64,000 nucleotides of DNA from Commensalibacter melissae (GCF_009734185.1 NZ_CP046393.1:798501-862500), one strand, 5' to 3'; positions 9,880-20,006 are shown, counted from the first letter of the stretch. Translations and numbers: made by a program. The notes: generated by a model from the letters alone, not told the origin.

Positions 9880-10779
9880 ATGCCTGTGACGAATAAATCC
9901 TTGGGGAATTTTTCTTTTAATCTGTTTGCGACTCTGTCAGGACTTTTGACGATTTTATTATGGTCAAGTCTGGCCATCATGACAACTTTTGTAGCCTCAA
10001 TACCCCGATTTGAGCTTCTATGGTTTGGTTTCGGTTTGTCTTTTGTTATTGGAACATTGATTCTGGTCCTAACGGGACGTTTAAATGAAATGAAACAGCC
10101 ATTAAAACCCTGGATCACCGGATTTAGTGGAATTTTCTTTTTTCATTTGTTCTATTTTTTAGGATTGGCTTTGGCACCGCCAGCGCAGGTAACCTTGATG
10201 TCATATCTATGGCCAACAATGCTGGTTGTTTGCAGCGCTTTTTTAAGTAAGCGACAGTTTCATATAGCATATTTGATTGGCGTTCTGATGGGATTGGCCG
10301 GGACTGTTTTTTTAATGTATGGAGGAAAAAATACAGTAATTACCCCGTGGGTTTTATTAGGGTATTTTCTTGGTTTTTTATGTGCCATCGTATGGACAAT
10401 CTATTCATTGGTTAATAGAAAATATGTAAATGTTCCAGCTGGCATGCTGATTGGTGTTTGCGGTGGAATTTCATTGGTAGCCATGCTGATTCATTTCAGT
10501 ATTGAACCAACAGTCATCCCATCCCTGAAAGAAATGATAATCTTGATCTATATGGGTTGCGGTCCGATGGGAATTGCCTTTCTTGCCTGGGATTATGCCT
10601 CAAAAAATGCTAATATGTCGTTATTGGGAAGCTTGGCCTATTTGGCACCTTTACTATCCATGGTATGGCTGGTGGTGGCCGGTAAGGCTCCAGCAACATT
10701 TGGATTGGGAATGGCTGTTATTTTAATTGTGGGGGGAGCAATAGTTGCAACTTACCCTTTAAAACATGTAAAAGAATAG
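9880..10779 (+). CDS. EamA/DMT-family exporter, YddG-like
   Basis: About 299 aa from ATG 9880 (a TTG at 9862 is the alternative; neither has a clear Shine-Dalgarno). It has ten predicted membrane helices in two EamA halves. PPAQVTLMSYLWPTMLVV in helix 4 and LLGSLAYLAPLLSMVWLVV in helix 9 resemble YddG-type aromatic amino acid exporters. The substrate is inferred only from that resemblance; it could be another amino acid. It lies alone between the pheST terminator and lepA. A neighbouring PheRS operon makes an aromatic substrate attractive but does not prove it. Confidence 0.85.
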   Translation: MPVTNKSLGNFSFNLFATLSGLLTILLWSSLAIMTTFVASIPRFELLWFGFGLSFVIGTLILVLTGRLNEMKQPLKPWITGFSGIFFFHLFYFLGLALAPPAQVTLMSYLWPTMLVVCSAFLSKRQFHIAYLIGVLMGLAGTVFLMYGGKNTVITPWVLLGYFLGFLCAIVWTIYSLVNRKYVNVPAGMLIGVCGGISLVAMLIHFSIEPTVIPSLKEMIILIYMGCGPMGIAFLAWDYASKNANMSLLGSLAYLAPLLSMVWLVVAGKAPATFGLGMAVILIVGGAIVATYPLKHVKE

Positions 10780-10860
10780 CAATCTTTGTAAAAAATCTAT
10801 AGATATATAACTAAAGTTAAATTTGATTTATTGAGACAGTCTTATTGATATTGGTGCACC

Positions 10861-12666
10861 ATGACAGATACGCCTTTGGAATCTATTCGTAATTTTTCTA
10901 TTATCGCTCATATTGATCATGGGAAATCCACCCTTGCTGATCGTCTTATCCAGGCATGTGGTGCATTGACGCAAAGGGAAATGCAAGCCCAGGTTTTGGA
11001 TAATATGGATATTGAGCGTGAACGTGGCATTACGATCAAGGCGCAAACTGTAAGACTGCATTATAAGGCAAAAGATGGAAAGACCTATATCCTTAATTTA
11101 ATGGATACACCTGGTCATGTGGATTTTGCCTATGAAGTAAGCCGTTCTCTTGCCGCTTGTGAAGGATCGTTGCTGGTCGTTGATGCATCTCAGGGGGTAG
11201 AGGCGCAAACCCTGGCGAATGTGTATCAGGCCATTGATGCAAACCATGAGATTGTTCCAGTTTTAAACAAGGTTGATTTACCAGCTGCGGATGTTGAAAA
11301 AACCAAGGAACAGATTGAGGAAATCATAGGCATTCCGGCAGATGATGCCATTGGCGTCTCGGCAAAAACAGGTTTGAATATTGATGCGGTTTTAGAAGCA
11401 TTGGTGACCCGTTTACCTTCTCCCAAAGGGGATTTGGAGGCACCTTTGCAAGCTTTGTTGGTGGATAGTTGGTATGATACTTACCTTGGCGTCATTATTT
11501 TAGTGCGTATTAAAGAAGGTCGCCTTAAAAAGGGGATGCGTATTCGCATGATGTCAAACAACAGAACATATCATGTTGAACAGGTGGGTGTTTTCACGCC
11601 CCATATGCGCGAGGTTGAATCTCTGGGTGCTGGAGAGCTGGGTTTTATCAATGCCGCGATTAAAACCGTGGCAGATTGTCATGTGGGTGATACGATTACC
11701 GATGATCGCCGACCTGCGACCGAACCTTTGGCTGGATTTAAGCCATCAATTCCCGTTGTTTGGTGTGGATTATATCCAATGGATGCCGATGACTTTGAAA
11801 AGCTGAGAGAAAGTCTAGGTAAATTGCAGCTTAATGATGCATCATTTCATTATGAACCAGAAACTTCCGCTGCGTTGGGATTTGGTTTCCGCTGTGGATT
11901 TCTGGGATTGTTACATCTTGAAATTATACAGGAACGGTTAAGTCGAGAATTTGATCTTAACCTGATAGCTACAGCACCCTCGGTTGTTTATCATTTATAC
12001 AAACGGGATGGGACGATTGAGGATCTTCATAATCCTGCTGACATGCCTGATCCCACCCTGATTGAAAAAATAGAGGAACCATGGATAAAAGCATCCATTA
12101 TGGTTCCTGATGAATATCTGGGAGCTGTATTGGGTTTATGTACAGAACGCCGTGGTCAACAGGTTGACCTGACGTATGTTGGGGCAAGGGCAATGGTTGT
12201 TTATCGCCTGCCGTTAAATGAGGTTGTCTTTGATTTCTATGATCGCCTCAAGTCCGCGACACGAGGATATGCCAGTTTTGACTATCATATGGATGGCTAT
12301 GAAGAAAGTGATTTGGTTCGAATTAGCATTTTGGTAAATCAGGAACCTGTTGATGCCTTGGCCTTTGTTGCTCACCGTTCCGTAGCGGAATCACGCGGAC
12401 GGGCAATCTGTGCCAAATTGAAAGACTTAATTCCGCGTCAACTGTTCAAGATTGCCATCCAGGCAGCAATAGGGGGTCGTGTCATAGCGCGTGAAACCAT
12501 TGGGGCCCTATCAAAGGATGTTACTGCCAAATGTTACGGAGGTGACATTTCTCGAAAACGTAAACTGCTTGAAAAACAAAAAGAAGGTAAAAAACGTATG
12601 CGACAATTTGGTAAAGTTGAGATTCCTCAATCAGCCTTTTTAGCAGCATTGAAAATTGACCGATAA
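10861..12666 (+). CDS. lepA: Elongation factor 4 (LepA) GTPase
   Basis: Ribosome-binding GTPase related to EF-G that acts on stalled or late-initiation ribosomes. 601 aa is the normal length. Motifs are G1 AHIDHGKST (about 16-24), switch II DTPGH, NKVDLP (G4), SAKTG (G5), and the LepA-specific C-terminal domain with [20 protein letters not shown]. The start at ATG 10861 gives the family N-terminus ([12 protein letters not shown]). It is monocistronic in appearance, with a 32-nt terminator hairpin directly after the stop. Confidence 0.97.
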   Translation: MTDTPLESIRNFSIIAHIDHGKSTLADRLIQACGALTQREMQAQVLDNMDIERERGITIKAQTVRLHYKAKDGKTYILNLMDTPGHVDFAYEVSRSLAACEGSLLVVDASQGVEAQTLANVYQAIDANHEIVPVLNKVDLPAADVEKTKEQIEEIIGIPADDAIGVSAKTGLNIDAVLEALVTRLPSPKGDLEAPLQALLVDSWYDTYLGVIILVRIKEGRLKKGMRIRMMSNNRTYHVEQVGVFTPHMREVESLGAGELGFINAAIKTVADCHVGDTITDDRRPATEPLAGFKPSIPVVWCGLYPMDADDFEKLRESLGKLQLNDASFHYEPETSAALGFGFRCGFLGLLHLEIIQERLSREFDLNLIATAPSVVYHLYKRDGTIEDLHNPADMPDPTLIEKIEEPWIKASIMVPDEYLGAVLGLCTERRGQQVDLTYVGARAMVVYRLPLNEVVFDFYDRLKSATRGYASFDYHMDGYEESDLVRISILVNQEPVDALAFVAHRSVAESRGRAICAKLKDLIPRQLFKIAIQAAIGGRVIARETIGALSKDVTAKCYGGDISRKRKLLEKQKEGKKRMRQFGKVEIPQSAFLAALKIDR

Positions 12667-12697
12667 TTTTTGATACAAGATTTTCATTATTACTCTG

Positions 12698-12736
12698 ACC
12701 TATTTGATTTTTTGAAAAATATCAAATAGGTTTTTT
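12698..12736 (+). terminator. Rho-independent terminator after lepA
   Basis: ACCTATTTGAT (12698-12708) pairs perfectly with ATCAAATAGGT (12721-12731) across an AT loop, followed by a run of T. Confidence 0.9.
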
Positions 12737-12753
12737 ATTGTTGATTTGTCTGA

Positions 12754-13398
12754 ATGCTAGCGTTTCTTTTAATTTGTACTTTGATTTATTTTTCTGCTTT
12801 TTTTTATTTTTTGGGTAAAAATCAAGTTCCTTTAAAAAAAGGGTTTACATTTCTTTCCAGTCGTAAAAATAAAAATCATATTAATTATAAAAATTGTAAA
12901 CATGAATTATTTTCCGCTGACGATTTTATTTATAAACGATATGCAGAACAAAACACTAACATTAACCGATGTAATCTATATCCTGTAATCCCCGTTAATT
13001 TCGAATCCATTTTCATATTTAATTGTCTGCAAATGTGGTTGATCGATAAGAGATTGCATTGGTATATAGGTTTTGAAGTGTCAATGGGGGCATTCATCAA
13101 GACTGATTCTTCCTTGCCCCAGGAAATTCAAGATCAAGCTTTTTGGGCCTATAATAATAAACGTGTTGATTTTTTACTGGTTAATTGCTTCGGAACACCC
13201 AAATTGGTAATTGAATATCATGGTTCTGGTCATAACCTTTCAAGGGATGCAGAGGACCGAATGAAAATCAAACGGGCTATTTTATACAAAGCAGCCATTC
13301 CTTTGTTTGAAATTAGTTATACGATGTCTAAAAATGAGATTATTTATTGGTTAAATCAGTTTTACAAGGAACATATCAAAAGTGATGAGAGGGGTTGA
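12754..13398 (+). CDS. DUF2726 domain protein with N-terminal membrane helix
   Basis: 214 aa. Residues 2-20 are one hydrophobic helix. The C-terminal half (about 135-205) matches the DUF2726 pattern, a PD-(D/E)XK-like fold: KRVDFLLVN, then PKLVIEYHGSGH, then RDAEDRMKIKRAILYKAAIPLFEI. In the usual pattern the strand reads VIELDD-SH; here the two Asp are replaced by YHG, so catalysis is doubtful. The family's function is unknown. It lies between lepA and tRNA-Ser, at the edge of the accessory region, in the same orientation as both. The start at ATG 12754 is weakly supported. Confidence 0.75.
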   Translation: MLAFLLICTLIYFSAFFYFLGKNQVPLKKGFTFLSSRKNKNHINYKNCKHELFSADDFIYKRYAEQNTNINRCNLYPVIPVNFESIFIFNCLQMWLIDKRLHWYIGFEVSMGAFIKTDSSLPQEIQDQAFWAYNNKRVDFLLVNCFGTPKLVIEYHGSGHNLSRDAEDRMKIKRAILYKAAIPLFEISYTMSKNEIIYWLNQFYKEHIKSDERG

Positions 13399-13646
13399 AA
13401 TCGAACCTACAGTTAAAAATTCATAAAGTTTTTAAAACCATATTGAATTCGATATAAAAGATCAGTTTAATATTTAAATATATGAAAATTATATATGAAT
13501 CATTTTTTGAAATTTATTTTAATCTATATTGTTAAATGGTTTAATTTCAGTTTTAAAGTTTTTCAGAAATAATCTTTGTTTTTTATGAAATTTTTCTTGC
13601 CTAATATGAAAAAATTGTTATCTTTCATTTTTAGTTAACCTTTTAC

Positions 13647-13737
13647 GGAGAGATGGCCGAGTGGCTTAAGGCGCACGCTTGGAAAGCGTGTGTACGTGAA
13701 TAGCGTACCGTGGGTTCGAATCCCACTTTCTCCGCCA
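13647..13737 (+). tRNA. tRNA-Ser (GGA)
   Basis: Acceptor GGAGAGA (13647-13653) pairs with TTTCTCC (13727-13733), followed by G and an encoded CCA. The anticodon arm CACGC-TTGGAAA-GCGTG gives anticodon GGA, reading UCC and UCU. A long class II variable arm (TGTACGTG...CGTACC) and the T-loop TTCGAAT are present. Its 3' end is the apparent insertion site of the islands downstream. Confidence 0.97.
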
Positions 13738-13745
13738 GTCAATAA
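13728..13745 (+). repeat. Attachment-site-like repeat, copy 1 (tRNA-Ser 3' end)
   Basis: The 3' end of tRNA-Ser, TTCTCCGCCA plus AATAA spaced by 3 nt. Related copies at 20735 and 24265 match at 16 of 18 and 14 of 18 positions. Interpreted as the left attachment site. Confidence 0.7.
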
Positions 13746-13851
13746 AACATTATCCCACATCACCTCACATTTTCCCCAGAAAACTAGCATTTTTTGATAA
13801 AACCACTAAACATTGTCCAACATTATATGACATTTGAATGCATTTAATATT

Positions 13852-13881
13852 GGGGTATATAATTTTTCATCTTGGGGTATA
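13852..13881 (+). repeat. GGGGTATA direct repeats, possible integrase arm sites (left)
   Basis: GGGGTATA at 13852-13859 and 13874-13881, directly before the integrase remnant. The same octamer occurs twice at 20649-20656 and 20661-20668, about 70-85 nt inside the right copy of the attachment repeat. Paired short repeats at both element ends fit arm-type integrase sites. Confidence 0.45.
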
Positions 13882-13884
13882 TCA

Positions 13885-14100
13885 ATGTTAACGGATAAGG
13901 CCATAATAACAGCTAAATATCAGGAACAGGGTAAAAACAAACTTTATGAATGTGGTTTATACCTGGTTATAATAAAAGCAAATTCCAAAATATGGCGTTT
14001 TAAATACACTTTCGCAAAAAAGTGAAATACTAACATTTGATTCTTATGCTTAAATACCATTAGCAGACATGTGAGAAGCAAAATATGGTTAAAGCTATCG
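13885..14100 (+). pseudogene. Tyrosine recombinase/integrase remnant (DUF4102 arm-binding domain)
   Basis: MLTDKAIITAKYQEQGK...LYECGLYLVI...SKIWRFKYTFA is the N-terminal arm-DNA-binding domain of P4-type integrases, which usually reads LTD-AI-AAKP---KLYDGGGLYL-V---GSKLWRFKYRF. It stops at a TGA at 14023-14025. In the next frame the domain continues (KSEILTFDSYA, then IPLADM, then EAKYG), with further stops. The catalytic domain is absent. Its place 148 nt after the 3' end of a tRNA is the classic position for a tRNA-targeting integrase. The element can no longer excise by itself. Confidence 0.82.
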
Positions 14101-14302
14101 ATCTTGGAATTGCTAATTTACAACAAAAATTTTTTCAATCTATACAGCAAAAAAATGTTTTAAAAATATTTTAATGATTGGTGGATTCAAATAAAGATAA
14201 GTATTTGAAGCTTATATATAATCTTTAAATGTAATATTATTTCTAAATTTGAAATTAATATCGCATGCATACTTCTAAAAGAAATAACATATAGGAAAAA
14301 AA

Positions 14303-15052
14303 ATGACTGAAAAAAATAATATTCTTGAGCCATATCTCTGAAGAAAAAGAATTGGCAATATTATTAAAAAAAATATTAAAGAATTGCTCCTATCTTCAGT
14401 TGATGTTTTTGTATCTAGCGACGATCAAAGTATAACACTTGGCAATAAGTGGCTTGAAACAGTCAGTAACAATCTAGAAAAGTGCATTCTAATCATTGTT
14501 TTGTGTAGTCAAGAAAGCATTAAAAAACCATGGATAAATTTTGAATGTGGAGCTGGATGGTCGCGAAAAATACCAATTATACCTATCTGTCACTCTAATA
14601 TAACAGTTGCCAACTTACCCATTCCATTAAATCTATTGCAAGGATTTGATATACAAAAACAAGGTAAATTAACAGAATTAATATTCAGAATAGCGAAAGA
14701 AATAAATATTGATACATCAAAAAAAGTAGATGAACTATCCATATTACAAGAAATAAAAGAATTTGAAAAAAATTATCAGATAAATTCTAAAATAAAAAAC
14801 GAACTAAAGGAGATAGAAGAATTCACCCCATCTTTAAATAGATTTACTCAGTCATTATTTGATGACATTAAACAAAATCTAAAAAATTTACAAAAAAATC
14901 AAGTTTTAGAATTTCAATATAAATCTAATGGAGGAATATCTTTAACAAACGAAGCAACAGAAATAAAGGGAACACTTCATTTAAATTTTAAAGACTTTTT
15001 TAACATTTACAAACAATATTTAACTTCAAATCTTACAACATCACTCCTCTAG
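14303..15052 (+). pseudogene. TIR-domain protein, N-terminus split by two compensating frameshifts
   Basis: From ATG 14303, after AGGAAAAAA, the frame hits TGA at 14339. In the +1 frame lies IFLSHISEEKELAILLKK, a typical first strand and helix of a TIR domain. After a run of eight A (14366-14373) the homology returns to the original frame with SSVDVFVSSDD and GNKWLETVSNNLEKC. It continues to KKPWINFECGAGW, where Glu (about residue 81 of the restored 249-aa protein) matches the NADase-type TIR glutamate. Removing one A from the A7 run at 14310-14316 and adding one to the A8 run restores the whole domain. The C-terminal half (about 120-249) is Lys/Glu-rich and coiled-coil-like, then an unrecognised domain. 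Bacterial TIR proteins are usually NAD+-degrading anti-phage effectors. It is either decayed or affected by homopolymer sequencing errors. Confidence 0.75.
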
Positions 15053-16440
15053 AATGATATTGTTCTTTTTTTCGTTTTCATTGACCTACTTTGAATCTTT
15101 ACTCTAAATTTTTCGATTATTTTAGATAATAAAAATTTTGAAGAAATCTCAAAAAAGATAAAGGTCAATCTTCATATTGCATTAGAGAAAATTATGCTCA
15201 CTTTAATTATATGGAAAAAGTGCAATGGAATAAAATAATAGAATTGACAATTTTAACACTACATGTTAAATTTTTATTTAAAGTAGACTATTTGTAATTT
15301 TTTATTAAAAAGCGGTGGCTTATTTCAGTTGAATTTAAAAATATATCAGATTTTTAATAGGGATGGGATAGTTGTGTTTTTCACAGAATCCATGTATTGA
15401 AGGTAATTCGCTAGTGCGTTTCATCGGTAGCTATTAAGATTCTTTGGTATATGTATTCTTTATAAATTAATTATTTATTGAGAAATTGAGGAATTTTACG
15501 GGTGTAAACCTGATAAATTTTAGTTTCTAGGTAAAATTTAAAAAATACCAATCAAGCTGCTGTTTTTATATTTATAGGTTATACCTAGGTTCCTTTAGAT
15601 TTCATCATGGTTATATTTGAATAGCAGCTGATTAATTTCACATATAATGGCAATGATTAGTATTAGTGCAGCTTTAAGGATTGCTGGGACTTGCAGTTTT
15701 TTGTCAACACGATTTTGAATGAGATATTCGAAGATTTTGGTGAGAATTCATTGTTAGAACTCACCTTGGTAAGACGTGCTGAAATATAATTTGGTGAAGT
15801 TCCAAAGTGTGTTGCCCTATTAATAGGCAGCTGATGAAGTGTATGATGATTGTATAGAGCTTGAAATTGTTCCTTGAATATTTAATGAAGAACGATTGTC
15901 AATTGTTCATACTGTGATTTATGAAGATCCTGACATCCAGCTTTATGGTCAGATCTTTTTTGCCATTTCCAGAATGTATGAAAACTTAAATATTTTCTGT
16001 TTCTTATCCTAAAAGGAACGAGTTTAGGAATGGGTGAAGGTAGCAAACCATTTACAGTTAATTTACCAACAAGTTTTACTGGAAGGTTCAAATATGTTTT
16101 GAAACAAGTAAGCAGTAATAAATCTTCTGTTATTGCCGCAAATGATTGTCAACAATAATTAATTAACTTTTTGTATTTATCAATCAGAATACAGTTTTTG
16201 ACAAATCATGTTGATATTATGATTTGGTATTGGCGATTACTTTTGAAATGTTCCAGATGAAAAAGATTTATTCCTATTAATATAAAAACAATGGAACAGA
16301 TGGAAGGTTTCAGGATTATTAAGAATCTGTTCAAGAAATATCAATAAAAATTAAATTGTTTCAGCATTAAATGAAGATAAAGATCATGTATTATCCACTT
16401 TTATTCATATTTAATGAAGCAACGTTGTCAAATATATAAA
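15053..16440. other. Decayed DNA, no intact gene; phage-like relics
   Basis: About 1.4 kb of AT-rich DNA without a convincing gene. One + strand fragment ending at 16158 reads GEGSKPFTVNLPTSFTGRF and then KYVLKQV, looks like real protein sequence and is interrupted upstream. Other short readable pieces (INIKTMEQMEGF, NEDKDHVLSTFIH) lie at 16270-16420. I interpret the stretch as eroded island genes, perhaps phage structural, without naming any of them. Confidence 0.5.
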
Positions 16441-16500
16441 ACAAACAATGTCGCCATAATATTATGGGTAGGCATTGTTTTATAATATCAATTTAATAAA

Positions 16501-16525
16501 AACCGTTCTTGTGAACGGTTTTTTT
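16501..16525 (+). terminator. Rho-independent terminator upstream of the GDPD tail gene
   Basis: AACCGTTC (16501-16508), loop TTGT, GAACGGTT (16513-16520), then T-rich sequence. It precedes the next gene by only 16 nt, so that gene lies just beyond a transcription stop. A weaker AAACAATG/CATTGTTT pair lies at 16443-16480. Confidence 0.85.
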
Positions 16526-16540
16526 ATTAAGGATAAATAG

Positions 16541-17908
16541 ATGAATAATTATTTAATTAATAATAATGAACCAAAAATTTTACCGGTGAATGAAACTCTA
16601 TGTAAATCTCAAAAAAATAATATTATTGAACAAAATGATCGTGAAATATTTGAGTTGCCAGGTGGATGTTTGAGTGGAACAATACTGCGTTTATCTTGCA
16701 AGGGACCAACAGAGCAAAAATTCTATAGTTTTTCTATAAAAAACCGTATGCTTGAAAATGATACAATCGCAACTGTTAGGTTTAGTCCAACAAGCGATAG
16801 TAATGTTACGGCGGATAAATATTCGCTTCAGGAACAAACTTTTACAGTTCGTTTCAATGGAGGGGAACTTAATAAAGATGTCCCCTTGAAATGTGAAGTC
16901 AAGACAGAAAAAGAGGAGATTTTAGATTTTGTCTGTATTCTTCCAATTCGTGCGGAGGGTGTGCTGTATGAGAATAATGATGGTCTTGTCGTCATTATGG
17001 GGGCTATAGGTCCAAAAGGGGAAAAAGGTGATAATAATTTAAACGATGAAACAACAGATTTACATGTTAAATCAATCAATTCCTCAGCTCTCGTTACAAC
17101 AAAAGCCGCCCCTTCAGCCTCACTTTTTTCAATAGTAAATAAGGTATATGAAACACGTTCATTTAATCTGCCAAACAGACCAATTGAAATTACAATGCAT
17201 AGAGGCGGGAAAGCAAGAATTATAGAAAATACAGTATATAATGCTGTAAATTCTTATCGTGCCCATCAAGAGATATCCTTTGAATTTGATATTTAGTCAA
17301 CAGCTACGGATGGAAAATTCATTATATGGCATGACAATCAAACCGACAGACTGCTTGATCATAGTTTGGAATTGCGAACGTCAACCTATGAAGATCTAAA
17401 ATCTTTACGTTTTTCTGGCTTTAAAAATACACCTTATTATGATGTTGTCAAATTAAGTTCACTAAATGAATGGTGTCAGTTTATAGCAAAAGTCAATCGT
17501 CCATTTTATCCTGAAATCAAGAGGTTTGAAACTATAGATCAAGTTACGCAAATTGTAAAAACTATTCAATCTTATGGATTAAGCCATCTGGCGACTTTTC
17601 AAAATGGTGTTTATTCAGTATTGGAACATGTTCGTTCTTTGGATTCAAAATGTCGTGTAGGGTATTTACAATTTGGAGAAGACAACAATATCGATTCAGC
17701 TATTAAACAAATGCAAACTTTGGGAAACGGGGTTTTGTTATGGCAAATTGACACTGTTTCGCAAGATCCCTCAATTGTACAAAAATGCATTGATGCCGAT
17801 GTTGGATTGAGTGTTTGGACTGCTGAAAATGATAGAAATTTTTTGAAAACACTTAAAACGGGGACGACTTCAGTAATGTGTAACAATTATCCTGTCCAAG
17901 CGTTTTAA
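16541..17908 (+). pseudogene. Phage-tail-like protein with glycerophosphodiester phosphodiesterase domain, interrupted by one amber codon
   Basis: Residues 1-150 form a beta-rich head. A GPKGEKGD collagen-like patch lies near 157-164. A GDPD domain then starts with MHRGG (His220-Arg221-Gly222) and EN (229-230), followed by EFD (248-250). At codon 252 (17294-17296) a TAG interrupts. The same frame continues without a break to the second active-site half, TATDGKFIIWHD (His264-Asp265) and PEIKRF (Glu325, Lys327), ending at 17908. Read through, it is 455 aa with every GDPD motif in place. Such domains on phage tails are thought to cut glycerophosphoryl groups on cell-surface polymers. It is read here as a nonsense mutant; a suppressed stop cannot be excluded. 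It is followed 14 nt later by the next gene. Confidence 0.8.
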
Positions 17909-17922
17909 TTAAGGGGTTGAAA

Positions 17923-18753
17923 ATGAAAGATATTATAATAGCGGGTCGTGAACTGTCACAATTTCCAATAAAAATAAATGGAACATCAACAATTGACAAG
18001 AATAGTGATGGGATATGGACATTTAAATCAACAGATACGAACAGTAATGCTTATGGATATTATAATGTTCCTGCGATATTTAGTGAAACAATTAGTATTA
18101 CAGTGACGGCAGTATCCTTTGAAGAAGCTGATAACAATCAAAAATACCCTTCGATTGCTGTACGTTGGATATCAGCTAATGGAGTATGGAAACAGTCATC
18201 AGAAAATTATGTAAATTCAACAATGGTTGGAGTATATATGGCTGAGTTGACCATCAATGAATTTGTTGATCCAGGTGATATCATTCAAGTTTCATTTGGT
18301 CATTTCCGTCCGTCCATGGCATCTGGAAAATTTTTTGATGCACAAGTCAATATATCAAATAGTATGTATCCAGTTGTAAGAAAAATGTTTGCCTCGACAT
18401 TGACAATCGAAGCGAGTAAAGCCGGTGAATTTCCCTATTTTTCTTATAAAACCCAATTCCAACAGTTAAATTTGAATACGATAAAGTGGGATGATAACAG
18501 CACCTTAATATTGCAGGATGATCAGCTGAAAGTGGCAAATGCAGAAAATAATCTTTGGTACGTTAATCCGAAAATATTGATGTCCTTACCAGAACTTAGT
18601 GATTATTCTACAGTTAATGTTTTTCATGGAATGTATGATTGGACTGGTGGAAGTTTCAAGTTGACTTTTGCAGATACAAAAACTGGAAAATTAGTTGATT
18701 TTAAAACTGATGCTACAAAAAAATTGGTAATACAATATGAAATAAATATATGA
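17923..18753 (+). CDS. Putative phage tail/receptor-binding-type protein, unknown function
   Basis: 276 aa from ATG 17923 with AAGGGG 6 nt upstream; a TTG two codons earlier is less likely. It is Ser/Thr/Asn-rich with alternating hydrophobic strands (ETISITVTAVSFEEA, QVSFGHF, KLTFADTKTGKLVDF), as in beta-sandwich carbohydrate-binding or tail-fibre modules. No signal peptide, membrane helix or catalytic motif is visible. It directly follows the GDPD tail-like gene and was probably expressed with it, which is the main ground for the tail assignment. Confidence 0.6.
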   Translation: MKDIIIAGRELSQFPIKINGTSTIDKNSDGIWTFKSTDTNSNAYGYYNVPAIFSETISITVTAVSFEEADNNQKYPSIAVRWISANGVWKQSSENYVNSTMVGVYMAELTINEFVDPGDIIQVSFGHFRPSMASGKFFDAQVNISNSMYPVVRKMFASTLTIEASKAGEFPYFSYKTQFQQLNLNTIKWDDNSTLILQDDQLKVANAENNLWYVNPKILMSLPELSDYSTVNVFHGMYDWTGGSFKLTFADTKTGKLVDFKTDATKKLVIQYEINI

Positions 18754-19757
18754 TGGAATACTTGATTATTAATTAAAATGGATAAAGGATGCATTGGAGA
18801 TTATTTATAGGAATAATATATAATGCATCTTGTTAAAGAAATTTTTTTATATTTTCATAAATATTGAATTTTACCGCATTATAATTGTGGTGCTCTTGGA
18901 GGGTAATAATTATGGCTGTATGCCCATATTTTGTTGGGACATAGATATTTCATTTGATATGCGTATTGAAGAAAGAGTTGGCTTATATGGTGGTTATTAT
19001 TATGGATTTGTTGGAGTTCATAATTATTCAGAATTATGTCAAAGCAGCATCCAAGGGTTAAACTTGGAACAGCGGCAGTTTAAATATTATATGTAGCTTG
19101 AATATTTTTATTTATTACGTATTAAAAATAATATTAGTTCAAGAAACTAATATTGATGGATAAATTCGTTTTATTGTTATAAAATATCACGTAATGTTGT
19201 AATGACATTCAATGTTATTTACTGTCAGTAAAATTATACCTATCCAAATTATTAATTTAATTCATTTTTAAATAAAGATGTGGATTTATGGTACATTCTG
19301 CAGTTTCAGTTGAGAATGAATTTTTCTGTCTCGCAAAAGATGAAGATAAGTCAATTACAAATATGAAATTTCAGAAATTGCCTTACATTGCACATAATTG
19401 GAGTTTAGCTTTACTAAAGTCAACCTTTAATTTCTTCACGTGTATGAGTAACATTTTGTAAGTTTTCTTTTAGAATTTTATCAGAAAAAGGAGCGTCATT
19501 ATTTGATTGTATATTGATGTTGTATTTTGAAATAATGGTTTGTAAAAGTTTATTTATGATGCCTCTTTTTTTGATCTTCATTTAAATCAGATTTGAAAAT
19601 CTTGTTAATTTATCTTATTAGGAACTGATTATTCCGTAAAAGTTGCCGCCTTGCATCAAGCTTATGTTTGGTTTTTAAAATAGATGAAGAAATTTCTTTT
19701 CTTTTGGTCAAGGTAAAATTCTTTATTCAAATATGGTCTTTCATGCCAGCTATGTGA
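18754..19757. other. Decayed, AT-rich DNA without a supported gene
   Basis: About 1 kb. Short open stretches exist (18830-19096 from TTG; 19288-19461 from ATG; GTDYSVKVAALHQAYVWFLK near 19620-19682). None has a ribosome site plus recognisable domain. The last reads like a genuine protein fragment cut by a stop. Probably eroded island genes. Confidence 0.45.
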
Positions 19758-19949
19758 TTGTCAGGATTTGGCGAAAAACTCTTGATGTGTCAAGAAAACG
19801 GTTTAAAGGAAAGCAAATCTAAATTATTGAATAAAGTCTTAAACTTTTATATGAATAAATTAGGTTATGAAAAAAATGCATTAGCCAAAATAATACAATG
19901 CAATATCGACGACCTAGATCAATTGATAAGGTTGAATTCATATAATTAA
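19758..19949 (+). other. Short fragment with an HTH-like C-terminus
   Basis: Open frame of 63 codons from TTG. The last 38 residues (LNFYMNKLGYEKNALAKIIQC, then NIDDLDQLI) resemble a helix-turn-helix of the LG-S--ELA--L-----I--LL kind found in phage and stress regulators. No clear Shine-Dalgarno precedes it. It may be the tail of a larger decayed gene. Function unknown. Confidence 0.25.
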
Positions 19950-19981
19950 AATTATTGTTTTACAACAGTAAAACTTCAGTC

Positions 19982-20006
19982 ACCCACCCATTGCGGTGGG
20001 TTTTTT
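19982..20006 (+). terminator. Rho-independent terminator upstream of the lysozyme-like gene
   Basis: ACCCACC (19982-19988), loop CATTGC, GGTGGGT (19995-20001), then a T run. As with the GDPD gene, a strong stop lies immediately before a gene (ATG at 20043). Confidence 0.9.

Noticed and set aside
15882-16091. 69-codon - strand frame in decayed DNA
   Set aside because: The opposite strand here reads GEGSKPFTVNLPTSFTGRF, which looks like genuine protein, so the - strand frame is probably a shadow.
18830-19096. 88-codon frame from TTG
   Set aside because: Composition follows the AT-rich background, there is no clear ribosome site and no recognisable domain.
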